A stretch of 48,696 bases of DNA from Parageobacillus caldoxylosilyticus NBRC 107762. Its GTDB lineage: Bacteria; Bacillota; Bacilli; Bacillales; Anoxybacillaceae. Position 1 is the first letter of the stretch; each line of letters begins with the position of its first letter. Positions 19,544 through 29,446 of this stretch are shown here, in pieces. The stretch lies in the NCBI RefSeq assembly GCF_000632715.1, contig NZ_BAWO01000012.1:1-48696 (forward strand). Reading direction: 5' to 3'. Under the pieces are notes generated by a model. That model did no database searches. It was not told the DNA's origin and saw only the letters and a program-made list of their open reading frames with translations. The translations under genes were made by a program, and so were the position numbers.

Positions 19544-19789
19544 ATGGCAAAAAAATTATTGATTTTGTTCATCCGTTTTTATCAAATTTTTATTTCTCCG
19601 CTAAAACCGCCGACATGCCGATTTTATCCGACCTGCTCGCAATACGGCCTAGAGGCGGTGAAACGGTTTGGCGCCATTAAAGGCGGCTGGCTGACGATCA
19701 AACGAATTTTAAAGTGCCATCCATTCCACCCGGGCGGATTTGATCCTGTTCCGGAAAACAGCAAAATAGCAAGAAATCGTAAGCGGTAA
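19544..19789 (+). CDS. yidD: Membrane protein insertion efficiency factor YidD
   Basis: This 81-residue protein has the family signature [19 protein letters not shown] (~24-42) and a basic C-terminus. YidD is thought to assist YidC-dependent membrane insertion at the inner leaflet. The B. subtilis homologue is ytjA, also next to luxS. ATG 19544 follows AGGTGTGTGG; an in-frame ATG at 19508 has no binding site. Confidence 0.9.
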   Translation: MAKKLLILFIRFYQIFISPLKPPTCRFYPTCSQYGLEAVKRFGAIKGGWLTIKRILKCHPFHPGGFDPVPENSKIARNRKR

Positions 19790-20035
19790 TGGATGATATG
19801 GCATAGCAATAAAATCTTTGCCTTTCATAGCGCTCCCTTTCACCGTCTACGAGAACGGGAAAAACATCTCATAACGCTATTATGCCTGATCTGTTTTTCG
19901 TTTAATTCCGTCAAAATAGAATTATTTTGAATGCACATAACAGAGTTTGGGCCGTTCATGAACGCCCACTCCCCTATTTTATTACATATATGTTATAAAA
20001 TAGAAGTATTATCACCTATAAGGTCAGCATCACTG
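19790..20035. other. Non-coding gap with palindromes
   Basis: No gene is seen in this 246-bp stretch. ATAGCG at 19826 can pair with CGCTAT at about 19876. At 19949-19967 the palindrome CGTTCATGAACG is flanked by GGG and CCC, giving a tight hairpin without a T-run. No riboswitch class was recognised on either strand. Confidence 0.5.
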
Positions 20036-20064
20036 TTGCTGTTTGGCCCATTTTCTTGTATGAT
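20036..20064 (+). promoter_or_regulatory. Promoter of the zagA-type gene
   Basis: TTGCTG (20036-20041), a 17-bp spacer and TATGAT (20059-20064). The start would be near 20071, just before the Zur operator. Confidence 0.65.
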
Positions 20065-20075
20065 TAACCATATAA

Positions 20076-20094
20076 AATCGTAATGATTACGATT
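20076..20094. promoter_or_regulatory. Zur box 1
   Basis: AATCGTAATGATTACGATT is a perfect 9-1-9 palindrome and matches the B. subtilis Zur consensus. It lies at about +6 to +24 of the predicted transcript, so zinc-loaded Zur should block transcription. Confidence 0.92.
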
Positions 20095-20119
20095 ATTTAT
20101 CGGAGAGGAGAAAATAACA

Positions 20120-21304
20120 ATGAAAAGAATACCTGTTACTGTATTAAGCGGTTATCTTGGTTCAGGGAAAACGACGCTGCTCAATCATATCTTGCAAAAT
20201 AGAGAAGGAAAGAAAATCGCAGTTATTGTGAATGATATGAGCGAAATAAATATTGATGCTGAACTGATTCGACAAGGCGGTTTTTCTCGCACCGAAGAAA
20301 AGCTGGTGCAAATTCAAAACGGCTGCATCTGTTGTACATTACGTGAAGATTTAATCAAAGAGGTGGAAAAACTAGTAGACGCTGGAAACATTGATTATAT
20401 TGTCATCGAATCCTCAGGAATTAGTGAGCCAATTCCAGTAGCGCAAACATTTACGTACATTGACGAAGAGCTAGGAATTGACCTAACAAAAAAATGTCGC
20501 TTGGATACAATGGTTACAGTTCTCGACGCGAATCGCTTTTGGGCTGATTTTGTATCAGGTGAAAGCTTGCTTGACCGCAAACAAGCTGTTGATGAAACGG
20601 ATACACGTGAAGTGGCGGACTTGCTGATTGATCAAATCGAATTTGCCAACGTTATTATACTAAATAAAGTTGACCTTATTAGTCCTGAAGATGCGAAAGA
20701 ACTTGAAGGTGTGTTAAAAAAGTTAAACCCGGAAGCGAAAATTATACAAACGACATTCGGTCAAGTGCCACTGGACGAAATTTTAAATACCCATTTATTC
20801 GACTTTGAAAAAGCTAGTCAAGCTGCAGGATGGATTAAAGAATTGAATGAAGAACATACTCCAGAAACAGAAGAGTATGGCATCTCTTCGTTTGTTTATC
20901 GCAGAAGACGTCCGTTTCATCCAGAACGTTTCATGAATTGGCTTGAGAATTGGCCGGTTGAAGTTGTTCGCGCAAAAGGCTTTTTCTGGCTTGCTTCAAG
21001 AAATGACATGTGCGGTCTTTTATCACAGGCAGGAACATCCATTATGATTCAAGGAGCTGGTGAATGGGACGCTGTTTATCCGGAAACTGAACGTGAACAA
21101 ATTCTGAAAGAAGATCCTGAGTTGCTCGCTAAGTGGGATGAGACATATGGAGATCGCATGACGGAACTCGTCTTTATCGGCATTGACATGAATCGCCAGG
21201 AAATTGAAACGTCTTTAGATGAGTGTTTGCTGACAGATGAAGAAATGAAACAAGATTGGGCAACATTTTTGGATCCTCTTCCTGAATTTACTGTTGCCCA
21301 ATAA
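20120..21304 (+). CDS. zagA: Zinc-starvation COG0523 GTPase (ZagA/YciC type)
   Basis: This 394-residue metallochaperone GTPase has the P-loop GYLGSGKTT at 11-19, the metal-binding CICC motif at Cys69/71/72, a G4-like NKVD (~185) and a C-terminal CobW_C domain (~255-370). Length and sequence fit B. subtilis YciC/ZagA, which supports folate synthesis under zinc limitation by delivering zinc to FolE. The Zur box and promoter directly upstream support the zinc role. The ribosome binding site is GAGAGGAG. It is followed by a second Zur-controlled gene. Confidence 0.9.
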   Translation: MKRIPVTVLSGYLGSGKTTLLNHILQNREGKKIAVIVNDMSEINIDAELIRQGGFSRTEEKLVQIQNGCICCTLREDLIKEVEKLVDAGNIDYIVIESSGISEPIPVAQTFTYIDEELGIDLTKKCRLDTMVTVLDANRFWADFVSGESLLDRKQAVDETDTREVADLLIDQIEFANVIILNKVDLISPEDAKELEGVLKKLNPEAKIIQTTFGQVPLDEILNTHLFDFEKASQAAGWIKELNEEHTPETEEYGISSFVYRRRRPFHPERFMNWLENWPVEVVRAKGFFWLASRNDMCGLLSQAGTSIMIQGAGEWDAVYPETEREQILKEDPELLAKWDETYGDRMTELVFIGIDMNRQEIETSLDECLLTDEEMKQDWATFLDPLPEFTVAQ

Positions 21305-21324
21305 ATTTATTATTTTAGTTCTCA

Positions 21325-21343
21325 AATCGTAATGATTACGATA
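21325..21343. promoter_or_regulatory. Zur box 2
   Basis: AATCGTAATGATTACGATA matches Zur box 1 at 18 of 19 positions. A TATAAT at 21342-21347 overlaps its end, so Zur binding would directly cover the -10 region of the znuA-type gene. Confidence 0.9.
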
Positions 21344-21401
21344 TAATAGCAAATGGCCTTATTGCGCCGCCTACATCATTCTAATGAGGAAGGGAATTGT
21401 T

Positions 21402-22334
21402 ATGAAAATAAAATCACTACTTTTATCGCTACTGCTCGTTATATCTGGCCTTTTATATGGCTGCAGCGGAGAAACAAAGGAGCAGCAAGGCAAAAAAGAC
21501 GTTTTAACGATTTATACGACCGTTTATCCGCTTCAAGACTTTACAGAAAAAATTGGCGGAAAATATGTACATGTACAAAGTATTTATCCTCCAGGTGTCG
21601 AAGCACATACCTTCGAACCCACAACCAAAACGATGAAGCAATTAGCTGATGCCGACGCATTTATTTATATTGGACAAGGGATGGAAAGCTTCGCCGATAA
21701 AGTAAAAGAAACATTAAAGAATGAACAGGTTCATTTTCTCGCTGCTACTAAAGGGATCGACTTGCTAGATTCTACTCATGAAGAGCACGAAGATGAACAT
21801 GCGCATCACGGCGATAAAGACCCACACGTCTGGCTTGATCCGATTCGTTCCATCACTATAGCGGAAAATATCCGTGATTTGCTCATTGAACTAAAACCAG
21901 AAAAGAAAGAAACATTTATGAAAAACTTTGAAATATTGAAATCCAAACTGGAAAATCTTGATCAGCAATTCCAAACGGTCATAAAAGAATCGCCAAAAAA
22001 AGAAATTCTTGTAGCACACGCAGCTTACGGATATTGGGAAGACCGCTATGGCATTAAACAATTGAGCGTTTCCGGGCTTTCACCGACAAACGAACCATCT
22101 CAAAAAGAACTAGCTGAATTGATTAAAACAGCCAAACAACATCACATCAAATATGTCATTTTTGAGCAAAACGTCACATCCAAAATAGCAGAAATCGTCA
22201 AAAAGGAAATCGGTGCGGATGCATTGCGTTTCAATAATTTAGAGTCACGCACAGATGAGGACATAAAAGGAAATAAAGATTATTTTGACTTAATGAAGGA
22301 AAATATTTCTGTACTAAAAAAAGCGTTGCGATAA
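21402..22334 (+). CDS. znuA: Zinc ABC importer lipoprotein (ZnuA/AdcA-like)
   Basis: This 310-residue cluster A-I metal-binding lipoprotein has a signal peptide 1-20 and lipidated Cys21 in LLYGC. Metal-site candidates are EAHTFEP, the histidine of DPHVWLDP, AHAAYGYWE and the Asp/Glu near the C-terminus. A His-rich loop (HEEHEDEHAHH) typical of zinc binders precedes DPHVW. Its own Zur box confirms zinc. No permease or ATPase gene follows, so the partners must be elsewhere. ATG 21402 has GAGGAAGGG upstream. Confidence 0.92.
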   Translation: MKIKSLLLSLLLVISGLLYGCSGETKEQQGKKDVLTIYTTVYPLQDFTEKIGGKYVHVQSIYPPGVEAHTFEPTTKTMKQLADADAFIYIGQGMESFADKVKETLKNEQVHFLAATKGIDLLDSTHEEHEDEHAHHGDKDPHVWLDPIRSITIAENIRDLLIELKPEKKETFMKNFEILKSKLENLDQQFQTVIKESPKKEILVAHAAYGYWEDRYGIKQLSVSGLSPTNEPSQKELAELIKTAKQHHIKYVIFEQNVTSKIAEIVKKEIGADALRFNNLESRTDEDIKGNKDYFDLMKENISVLKKALR

Positions 22335-22341
22335 GGAGTTA

Positions 22342-22378
22342 TCCTGCCTTTCTGAATGAGGCAGGACGCTTCTTTTTT
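22342..22378 (+). terminator. znuA terminator
   Basis: TCCTGCCT and AGGCAGGA form a perfect 8-bp stem, followed by CGCTTC and six Ts. Confidence 0.85.
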
Positions 22379-22492
22379 GTCCGTATAAATGAAATATTTC
22401 AATAAAACTGTTGATTATTTCCTTCATAAATTTTTTGCAAACACCCAAACTAAAAACGTAGTTTATTTTCTTACTAACGGGGAGGAATAGAG

Positions 22493-22654
22493 ATGGCAAA
22501 AGATGTTCTTTGTGAAGTAAGAAACTGCCATTATTGGGCCGAAGGAAACCGGTGCAGTGCGGAATCGATTTATGTCGTAAGCCATGCGGGGAAAATGGCG
22601 GCCGATTCGACGGAAACGGATTGCAAAACATTTGTCCCTGCGAACAACGCATAA
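22493..22654 (+). CDS. Small Cys-rich protein (DUF1540)
   Basis: This 53-residue protein has four cysteines at 7, 12, 21 and 44, in the arrangement VLCEVRNCHYW...NRCSAE...DCKTF. It matches DUF1540, a family of small, probably metal-binding proteins common in spore formers; function unknown. GGGGAGG is 8 nt before the ATG. A hairpin follows, so it is an independent unit. Confidence 0.8.
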   Translation: MAKDVLCEVRNCHYWAEGNRCSAESIYVVSHAGKMAADSTETDCKTFVPANNA

Positions 22655-22669
22655 CCATTTTGATTGGAT

Positions 22670-22708
22670 GCGCTGTCTTTTTGGCTTTTTAGCGCTAAAA
22701 GACAGCGC
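22670..22708 (+). terminator. Hairpin after the DUF1540 gene
   Basis: GCGCTGTCTTTT (22670-22681) and AAAAGACAGCGC (22697-22708) pair perfectly over 12 bp. No T-run follows, so termination efficiency is uncertain. Confidence 0.6.
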
Positions 22709-22743
22709 TTACATAGTTTATTTAAAAAGAGAGGCGACGTATT

Positions 22744-22947
22744 ATGGCAAAAAGAGACAGCTTAATTAAAGCATTCAAAGAAGAAGTAAAACGGACGAAT
22801 CCAATGACATTTCCGATCTGTGTCGACTCATTTACAAATTTATGGCAATATGAATTCGGATCCTTGGAAGATCTACCGCCGGAAGTGGAAAAATTGATTG
22901 CCCACCGAGCAATCGAATTAGGTTTAATGGACGAAGACAGATTTTAA
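22744..22947 (+). CDS. Small conserved hypothetical protein
   Basis: This 67-residue soluble protein starts MAKRDSLIKAFKEEVKRTN and ends ELGLMDEDRF. It has two amphipathic helices around a Cys-containing centre (PICVDSFTNLWQYEFG). GAGAGG lies 9 nt upstream. The family is not recognised; a perfect terminator follows. It is convergent with menE. Confidence 0.7.
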   Translation: MAKRDSLIKAFKEEVKRTNPMTFPICVDSFTNLWQYEFGSLEDLPPEVEKLIAHRAIELGLMDEDRF

Positions 22948-22978
22948 CAACGGGGCTTGTTCTAATCAAGCCCCGTTG
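22948..22978. terminator. Bidirectional terminator holding the menE stop codon
   Basis: CAACGGGGCTTG (22948-22959) and CAAGCCCCGTTG (22967-22978) form a perfect 12-bp stem. The menE stop (22966-22968) begins at the last loop base, so the final menE codons are one arm of the hairpin. Confidence 0.8.
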
Positions 22979-24441
22979 TCATCGTTAGGTATAAGCGATT
23001 TTAACTGACGGCGCAACAATTTTTGCGACGCGTTGCGTGGAAGCTGGTCGACAAAATAAATTTGCTTTGGAACTTTATACTTGGCTAAACGTTCCTGGCA
23101 AAACTGTTTTAGCTGTTCAGCAGTGACAGAATAGCCGCTTTTTTGTTTGACAAACGCACATGGCACTTGTCCCCATGTTTCATCGTCGATTCCGGTTACT
23201 CCTGCTTCTTCCACCGCCTCATGGGAAAGAAGCACCGCTTCGACTTCCGCCGGATACACATTCTCCCCACCGGAAATAATCAAATCAGAACGGCGGTCTA
23301 ATACGTATAGAAACCCGTCTTCATCAACATACCCGATATCTCCGGTGTAAAACCAGCCGTCCCGAATCGCTTCTTTTGTCGCCTCTTCCCGATGCAAATA
23401 TCCTTTCGTCACATTTGGTCCTTTTACGACAATTTCCCCCGCTTCATACGGACGGGCCGGTTGCCCATCTTTTTCAATACGAAGCTGCGCAGGAAAAAGA
23501 GGTTTTCCTGCGGAACCGAGCTTCGTTAAACTATATTCCGGCGCCAATGTGACAATTTGTGATGCTGTTTCCGTCATGCCATATGTCTGATAAACAGGAA
23601 TCCCCTTTTCTTTGCATGCCTCTAGCAGCGGCTTTGGGGCAGGCCCACCGCCAAGCAGCATGCAGCGAAACGTTTCTGGATACCGTCTTTCGCCAAGATC
23701 GGCAAGCATTTTTTGCAGCATCGCTGTGACGACGGACATGATCGTTACTTTCCCATCCATGATTAAATCATTTGCTTTTTGCGCATCAAAGGAAGGCATC
23801 ACATACATGCCCATCCCGTATATGACGCTTCTCATCATAATCGACAAACCGCTGATATGAAACAGCGGAACAGCGGCTAGCCAGCAATCATTTTCATGCA
23901 ACCCTAAATTTAAGGCCGAGCCGATGGCGCTCCACCAATGATTGCCGTACGTTTGCAATACTCCTTTTGGCTTTCCCGTCGTTCCTGACGTATACATAAT
24001 GGTGGCGACATCATCGAAATGATAATGCGATTGAAACTCCACGTCTGTCTCCGGCAATGCCGCCAATTCGTTTATTGTCACCACGCGAATGTCTGACTTA
24101 ACAAGATCTGCCAGCTTCTCATCGGCAATCACGCATACGGCACCGCTATCGTTTAATTGCCACACAAGCTCATGGGATGTTAAACGTATATTTTGCAATA
24201 GCGCGATGGCTCCGATATAATGAAGCGCATGAATCGTTTCCACCATCGCGATGCTGTTTCTCATCAGCACCGCGATGATATCCCCTTGGCGCACCCCTAT
24301 GCCTGCTAATTGCCGCGCCCGTTTTACTACAGACTCGTGAAGTTCGCCAAACGTCTTTTTCTGCCATCCATCATCGACAGCAGGGCGTTGTGGCGTTAAA
24401 AAAGCGCGTTGTATCAACCAGTTTGGTATGACTGTTTGCAT
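22966..24441 (-). CDS. menE: O-succinylbenzoate-CoA ligase
   Basis: This 491-residue acyl-adenylate-forming enzyme activates o-succinylbenzoate with CoA in menaquinone synthesis. Motifs include the AMP-binding loop MYTSGTTGKPKG (~153-164), YQTYGMTETASQ (~285) and YTGDIGYVDEDGFLYVLDRRSD (split by the hinge, ~365-385). A C-terminal Lys lies in NASQKLLRR. ATG 24441 follows AAAGGAGA. Last gene of menFDHBE. Confidence 0.93.
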   Translation of the reverse strand: MQTVIPNWLIQRAFLTPQRPAVDDGWQKKTFGELHESVVKRARQLAGIGVRQGDIIAVLMRNSIAMVETIHALHYIGAIALLQNIRLTSHELVWQLNDSGAVCVIADEKLADLVKSDIRVVTINELAALPETDVEFQSHYHFDDVATIMYTSGTTGKPKGVLQTYGNHWWSAIGSALNLGLHENDCWLAAVPLFHISGLSIMMRSVIYGMGMYVMPSFDAQKANDLIMDGKVTIMSVVTAMLQKMLADLGERRYPETFRCMLLGGGPAPKPLLEACKEKGIPVYQTYGMTETASQIVTLAPEYSLTKLGSAGKPLFPAQLRIEKDGQPARPYEAGEIVVKGPNVTKGYLHREEATKEAIRDGWFYTGDIGYVDEDGFLYVLDRRSDLIISGGENVYPAEVEAVLLSHEAVEEAGVTGIDDETWGQVPCAFVKQKSGYSVTAEQLKQFCQERLAKYKVPKQIYFVDQLPRNASQKLLRRQLKSLIPNDDNGA

Positions 24442-24524
24442 GATGACACTCTCCTTTTTTCCATAAAGAAACAGCTTGATGGAATACATCAAGCTGCATT
24501 AGCAATGATATGTTTCCGCTTTTC

Positions 24525-25343
24525 TCACGGAAAACGCGGAAATTGTTGAAAGTTTGGTTTGCGTTTTTCTTTAAACGCATCTCGTCCTTCTTTCGCTTCA
24601 TCGGTCGTATAGAACAATAATGTCGCGTCACCGGCCAGCTGCTGAATGCCGGCTAACCCATCGGAATCGGCGTTAAACGCTGCTTTTAAGAAGCGGATCG
24701 CCGTCGGGCTTTTTTCTAAAATTTCCTGCGCCCACTTGACGGTTTCTTCTTCCAATTGCTCGAGCGGTACTACTTTATTGACGAGCCCCATTTCCAGCGC
24801 TTCCTGCGCCGTATATTGGCGGCATAAATACCAAATTTCACGAGCTTTTTTATGGCCGACAATCCGCGCTAAATAGCCAGCGCCATATCCGCCGTCAAAG
24901 CTTCCTACTTTTGGACCAGTTTGTCCAAAAATTGCGTTGTCTGCCGCAATCGTTAAATCACATACGACATGCAATACATGACCGCCGCCGATTGCATATC
25001 CCGCCACCATCGCGATGACTGGTTTTGGGATCACGCGAATCAACCGTTGCAAATCCAACACATTTAAGCGTGGAATTTGATCCTCGCCGACATAGCCGCC
25101 GTGACCGCGAACCTTTTGGTCCCCGCCAGAACAAAACGCTTTTCCGCCTGCTCCCGTTAAAATAATGACACCGATTTTGGAGTCATCACGTGCATACGAA
25201 AAGGCGTCGATCATTTCAGCAACCGTTTTTGGACGGAACGCGTTATGTACTTCCGGGCGATTAATGGTGATTTTGGCAATGCCGTTATACGTTTCATATA
25301 TAATATCCTCGTACTCGCGTTCCTTCACCCATTCAATAGCCAT
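24525..25343 (-). CDS. menB: 1,4-dihydroxy-2-naphthoyl-CoA synthase
   Basis: This 272-residue crotonase-fold enzyme closes the naphthoquinone ring from o-succinylbenzoyl-CoA. It carries the oxyanion-hole segment [16 protein letters not shown] (~75-90) and the active-site region [14 protein letters not shown] (~140-155). AGGAGGAG precedes ATG 25343. The menH stop lies 2 bp away, so translation is likely coupled. Confidence 0.95.
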   Translation of the reverse strand: MAIEWVKEREYEDIIYETYNGIAKITINRPEVHNAFRPKTVAEMIDAFSYARDDSKIGVIILTGAGGKAFCSGGDQKVRGHGGYVGEDQIPRLNVLDLQRLIRVIPKPVIAMVAGYAIGGGHVLHVVCDLTIAADNAIFGQTGPKVGSFDGGYGAGYLARIVGHKKAREIWYLCRQYTAQEALEMGLVNKVVPLEQLEEETVKWAQEILEKSPTAIRFLKAAFNADSDGLAGIQQLAGDATLLFYTTDEAKEGRDAFKEKRKPNFQQFPRFP

Positions 25344-25344
25344 T

Positions 25345-26154
25345 TTACTCTCCTCCTCTAATGAACTCACTTACTATTTTAGCAAAAATCTCTCGTTGTT
25401 CCACATGAATTGCATGCCCCGCTTGGGAAACTGTGACCATTTTGCAATCTGGCAGATGCTCTTTCATTTCTTCGGCAATTCGACAAAACTTTTCATCCCA
25501 CTCTCCGCATATCAGTAACGTCGGCGTGTTCACTTCTGACAACCGATTCCACCATGAAGGCTGTTTCCCTGTCCCCATTCCGCGCAGGCTATTGGCCAGC
25601 CCGATTTTATTATTTTTTAACCGTTCCTTACGTATTTCCTCCTGAACGCTAGACGGCAGCTGCTTTTGCGACGCAAACAGCGGCAGCTTTTCCCACTTAT
25701 CGACAAATGCAGCAATTCCATATTGTTCAATTTCCCGCGCCAACACCTCATCGTTCTCTCGCCGCTTCCATCTTTCTTGCTCTGTCTTTAAACCTGGGGA
25801 ACTGCTCTCAAGCACCAACTTGCGAACACGGTGAGGATAAAGGATCGCAAACGTTAAGGCAAGCCTTCCTCCCATCGAATACCCTAACACATGGACGTCC
25901 TCTACATGAAGATGGCGCAATAGTTCATCCAGATCAGCAGCCGCTCGCTCGATTTCATACCGCGCCGGGTCATGCGGCGAATCGGTAAGACCATGGCCGA
26001 CGATATCGACCAGAATCAACCGAAATTCCCGCCAATATGGAAGAAACGGTTTCCACGTTTCCATGCTCCCAGTAAATCCATGCAAGAGCAAAAGCGGCTC
26101 GCCACTCCCATATTGTTCGACATGATAGGAAACACCGTTCACCAAAATGTTCAT
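25345..26154 (-). CDS. menH: SHCHC synthase MenH
   Basis: This 269-residue alpha/beta hydrolase-fold lyase eliminates pyruvate from SEPHCHC in menaquinone synthesis. The triad is Ser in GYSMGG (~89), Asp in CGEWDEKF (~215) and His in [10 protein letters not shown] (~242), plus the oxyanion region LHGFTGS (~22-28). It is annotated ytxM in B. subtilis. The start ATG overlaps the menD stop (ATGA), and AAAGGAG is 7 nt upstream. Confidence 0.92.
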   Translation of the reverse strand: MNILVNGVSYHVEQYGSGEPLLLLHGFTGSMETWKPFLPYWREFRLILVDIVGHGLTDSPHDPARYEIERAAADLDELLRHLHVEDVHVLGYSMGGRLALTFAILYPHRVRKLVLESSSPGLKTEQERWKRRENDEVLAREIEQYGIAAFVDKWEKLPLFASQKQLPSSVQEEIRKERLKNNKIGLANSLRGMGTGKQPSWWNRLSEVNTPTLLICGEWDEKFCRIAEEMKEHLPDCKMVTVSQAGHAIHVEQREIFAKIVSEFIRGGE

Positions 26155-27905
26155 GCCATTCTCCTTTTTCCGAGAAATTCTGCTATTTCCTGGGAAACCC
26201 TTTCCCACAAAAGACGATGGATTTTTACATTCGTCTCCCTGGATGTACATACCTCAATCACATGAAGGCCATCTGTGGTGAGCGAACGGGCAACATGATG
26301 ACGAAATTCGTCCCATGTTTTGCTGTTTTGGTAATTCCCTTCGTACATGCGAACAGCGTGCATAAATTGCAAATCGGTCGGCGTGCCAAACAGCATTTCG
26401 AAATGTTTTTTATGGTTTGCTTGCGGCAGGAACGAGAAAATTCCGCCGCCATTATTATTGAGAACGATAATTGTCGCATGTAATCCATGCATTTTTGCCG
26501 CCAACAGCCCGTTTAAGTCATGATAAAAGGAAAGATCACCGATGACAAGCACGAGCGGTTCGGTAACGGCGCTGGCCCCCAGCGCGCTCGACACGACACC
26601 ATCAATCCCGTTGGCGCCGCGGTTCGCCAAAATGCGAATTTGCTTGTCTGTCGTAAAGAAAAAGGTATCGGCATCGCGAATCGGCATGCTGTTGCCGACA
26701 AATAAAGTAGCGCCGCTTGGCAGCAGTTGTGAAAGTTCAGTAAACACTTTTCCTTCAAATAATTCGCTTTCCGCTTGTTCCTCTAGGAGAACGGATTTCG
26801 CAATATCGTTGATCGCTTTCCAAGTTGCGGACCATTCGCTTTTTCTCAATTTTCGTCCCGCCATTTCAATGAGTTGGCGGCAAAATTCTACTTCATCGCA
26901 GTGTACCATATATGATGCCATCAATGTCGGTTCCCGCCATCCTCCGCCGCCATCTACTACAATTTGCCGGATGGATGGATATCGTTTCAGTAGCAGAAAT
27001 AACGGTTTGGAAACCGGCATGGCGCCAAAACGGATCACGACATCCGGCACCAATGAAGCAGCAATCATTTCATCTTTTAATATCGCATCATAGCAATCAA
27101 TAATATACTCTTTGGAATGAGATCCACTGCGCAACTGGGAAAGCGGATCCGCTAAAATCGGATAGTCCAACATTTCCGCTAACTCGGTAACCGCCTCGGC
27201 AAATTCCGGATAGTCCATTGGCCCGCAGACGATTAATCCGTTTTTGACGGAAACGAGTTGGTGATATAATTCACCAAGCTGTTTTCTATCAACGGTTGCT
27301 TTTCCGGCAATAACCTTTGTATAAGACGGTTCTTTCGCTTCGATCTGTTGCCATGTTTCTTTCTGAATCACCGGCATAAGCGGTTCACGAAGCGGAAAGT
27401 TTAGATGAACCGGCCCCGCCGGAGCACTCATTGCTATGCTCGCTGCCCTTGCTGCCATCGTCCGTGCATAGCGAAGCATCTCTGGTGTTCTTTCCGGAAG
27501 AGCCATTTCGACAAACCATTTGGCATACTTTCCATATATGTTTAATTGATCAATGGCCTGCGGCGCGCCAACATCGCGCAATTCGTGCGGACGGTCCGCC
27601 GTAACGACGACAAGCGGGATCCGTGAGTAATACGCTTCCACTAGCGCCGGAAAATAATTGGCAGCCGCCGTTCCTGACGTACAAAGAAGGGCGACCGGAT
27701 GCCGTTTTGCTTTTGCCATACCAAGGGCAAAAAAGGCAGCAGAACGTTCATCTAAGTTCATATGTATGCGCATTTCCGGATGCTCCGCCATCATGATCGC
27801 CAGTGGGGTCGAGCGTGATCCTGGACTGACAACAACGTCTCGTACTCCCGTTTTTGCTAATTCATCCACAAACGCAGCAATATATAAGGTTAGTGACTCA
27901 TTCAT
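26151..27905 (-). CDS. menD: SEPHCHC synthase MenD
   Basis: This 584-residue thiamine-diphosphate enzyme joins isochorismate and 2-oxoglutarate. The activating glutamate is probably within CTSGTAAANYFPALVEAYY (~74-92), and a Gly-Asp-rich cofactor motif (VIGDLSFYHDLNGLL, ~455-470) binds Mg-ThDP. It overlaps menF by 8 nt (ATGAATGA) and menH by 4 nt. The order F-D-H-B-E is the standard Bacillus arrangement. Confidence 0.95.
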   Translation of the reverse strand: MNESLTLYIAAFVDELAKTGVRDVVVSPGSRSTPLAIMMAEHPEMRIHMNLDERSAAFFALGMAKAKRHPVALLCTSGTAAANYFPALVEAYYSRIPLVVVTADRPHELRDVGAPQAIDQLNIYGKYAKWFVEMALPERTPEMLRYARTMAARAASIAMSAPAGPVHLNFPLREPLMPVIQKETWQQIEAKEPSYTKVIAGKATVDRKQLGELYHQLVSVKNGLIVCGPMDYPEFAEAVTELAEMLDYPILADPLSQLRSGSHSKEYIIDCYDAILKDEMIAASLVPDVVIRFGAMPVSKPLFLLLKRYPSIRQIVVDGGGGWREPTLMASYMVHCDEVEFCRQLIEMAGRKLRKSEWSATWKAINDIAKSVLLEEQAESELFEGKVFTELSQLLPSGATLFVGNSMPIRDADTFFFTTDKQIRILANRGANGIDGVVSSALGASAVTEPLVLVIGDLSFYHDLNGLLAAKMHGLHATIIVLNNNGGGIFSFLPQANHKKHFEMLFGTPTDLQFMHAVRMYEGNYQNSKTWDEFRHHVARSLTTDGLHVIEVCTSRETNVKIHRLLWERVSQEIAEFLGKRRMA

Positions 27906-29277
27906 CTTGTCCCACTCCTAGCGCCGATAACATTGGAATAAATTTCACTTTCGTCTCCTCATACTCGCTGATTGGATCGGAATCACCGACGATACCGCAG
28001 CCAGCAAAAATCGATACCTCTTGTCCTTGCAACAGACCCGAACGGATGGCGACGGCGAATTCCCCGTTCCCCTCCGTATCCATCCATCCGATTGGACCGG
28101 CATACCATCCTCTGTCTAACGGCTCCACCTCGCGGATTTCTTTGACTGCTGCTTCTCGCGGTGTTCCACCTAACGCAGGGGTTGGGTGCATCTTCGCCAC
28201 CATCGATAAAATAGAGGAAGCGCGGCAATGCTCCCCAATAACCGGCGTATATAAGTGTTGAATGTTTGGCAATTTTAACAGCTGTGGAGAAGGCGGCATG
28301 TAGACGCGTTCGCAAACCGCTTCCATCGCTTCTTTGATCATTTGGACAACAAAGTGATGTTCGTGAAGATTTTTTTCATCATGCAGCAGCCACTCGCCAA
28401 GCTGTTCGTCTTCCTGAACGGTTTTTCCGCGACGGATCGACCCCGCTAAACAAGTAGAGTAACATGCATCGCCTTCCTTTTTTACCAGCTGCTCCGGAGA
28501 AGCGCCAATAAAGCATTGCCCTTCTTGTTCAAACGCAAACAGATAGCTAAACGGCTGCTGTTCGCGTAGTCGCCGGAGCACCACGCTTGCCTCCACCCGA
28601 TCCGCAAACGATAAGCGCGCCTCCCTCGCCAGCACCACTTTATCAAACTTCCCGCTATGAATGTTGGCGATCGTTTGTTTCACCGCATCGAACCACTGTT
28701 CCGTTTGTTTTTCTTCATATTTCCTCACGGAAGGCAAAGAATGGATCGGCGCCCGCCCTTCATGTAACAGCCGAAACAACGTTTCTATTTTTTCCATGGT
28801 TTCCTCACTCTGTCCGGAACGCACTGTCACGGTTAATGTCGCTTTTCCACCCTTGCTCGCTAAAAGAACAGCTGGCACCAGCATTTTCGCATGCGGAAAA
28901 GCGCGCCATTTTTCCGTGTGCGGTTTGTAAGGATCAAACGAAAAGCCTCCAAATAGGATGGGCCCCATCTTTATTCCGTTGGAATAATGATCTGTCTGTT
29001 CTACCCATTGCTTCCACTGTGTTTCCACCGTATGAAACCGCTCTTCTTTTTCTTCTGTTTCGATCACATACGTGCAACCAAGTCCAACATAAACGGTCTC
29101 ATTGGTGCGGTCCCCCCAAAAAAAGCGCTCACGGAAAGAGCATATTGGTCCTAATGAAAAAAAATAAACCGGATCTACATCGTTCAATTCCTCCGTCCAA
29201 CTAATAAACGGCCGCTTTGTTCTTTTCTCGATGAGATGCAATCGTTCGCGAATTTTATGCTGGTATAAAATTGCCAC
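27898..29277 (-). CDS. menF: Isochorismate synthase MenF
   Basis: This 459-residue chorismate-utilising enzyme converts chorismate to isochorismate as the entry to menaquinone. The C-terminal half carries the family motifs KVVLARE (~215), TCLAGSIRRGK (~285), LHEHHFVVQMI (~305), HPTPALGGTPRE (~365) and FAGCGIVGDSDP (~435). It starts at GTG 29277 with only a weak ribosome binding site. First gene of the operon, divergent from menA. Confidence 0.93.
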   Translation of the reverse strand: MAILYQHKIRERLHLIEKRTKRPFISWTEELNDVDPVYFFSLGPICSFRERFFWGDRTNETVYVGLGCTYVIETEEKEERFHTVETQWKQWVEQTDHYSNGIKMGPILFGGFSFDPYKPHTEKWRAFPHAKMLVPAVLLASKGGKATLTVTVRSGQSEETMEKIETLFRLLHEGRAPIHSLPSVRKYEEKQTEQWFDAVKQTIANIHSGKFDKVVLAREARLSFADRVEASVVLRRLREQQPFSYLFAFEQEGQCFIGASPEQLVKKEGDACYSTCLAGSIRRGKTVQEDEQLGEWLLHDEKNLHEHHFVVQMIKEAMEAVCERVYMPPSPQLLKLPNIQHLYTPVIGEHCRASSILSMVAKMHPTPALGGTPREAAVKEIREVEPLDRGWYAGPIGWMDTEGNGEFAVAIRSGLLQGQEVSIFAGCGIVGDSDPISEYEETKVKFIPMLSALGVGQDE

Positions 29278-29365
29278 TGTAATCCCGCTTTCTTCATTAA
29301 GTTTATTACCTATTTCCTATCTTCCATTATATATAATAGGAAATAATTTATCTATTCGAAAGGGG

Positions 29366-29394
29366 TTGACACCTTATAAACGTTTTCCTACACT
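29366..29394 (+). promoter_or_regulatory. menA promoter
   Basis: A consensus TTGACA, a 17-bp spacer and TACACT, about 53 bp before the menA start. Confidence 0.75.
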
Positions 29395-29446
29395 TATTGT
29401 GAATGTTTATCGAACATTATTCTATCCGAATATGAGGGGTATGATT

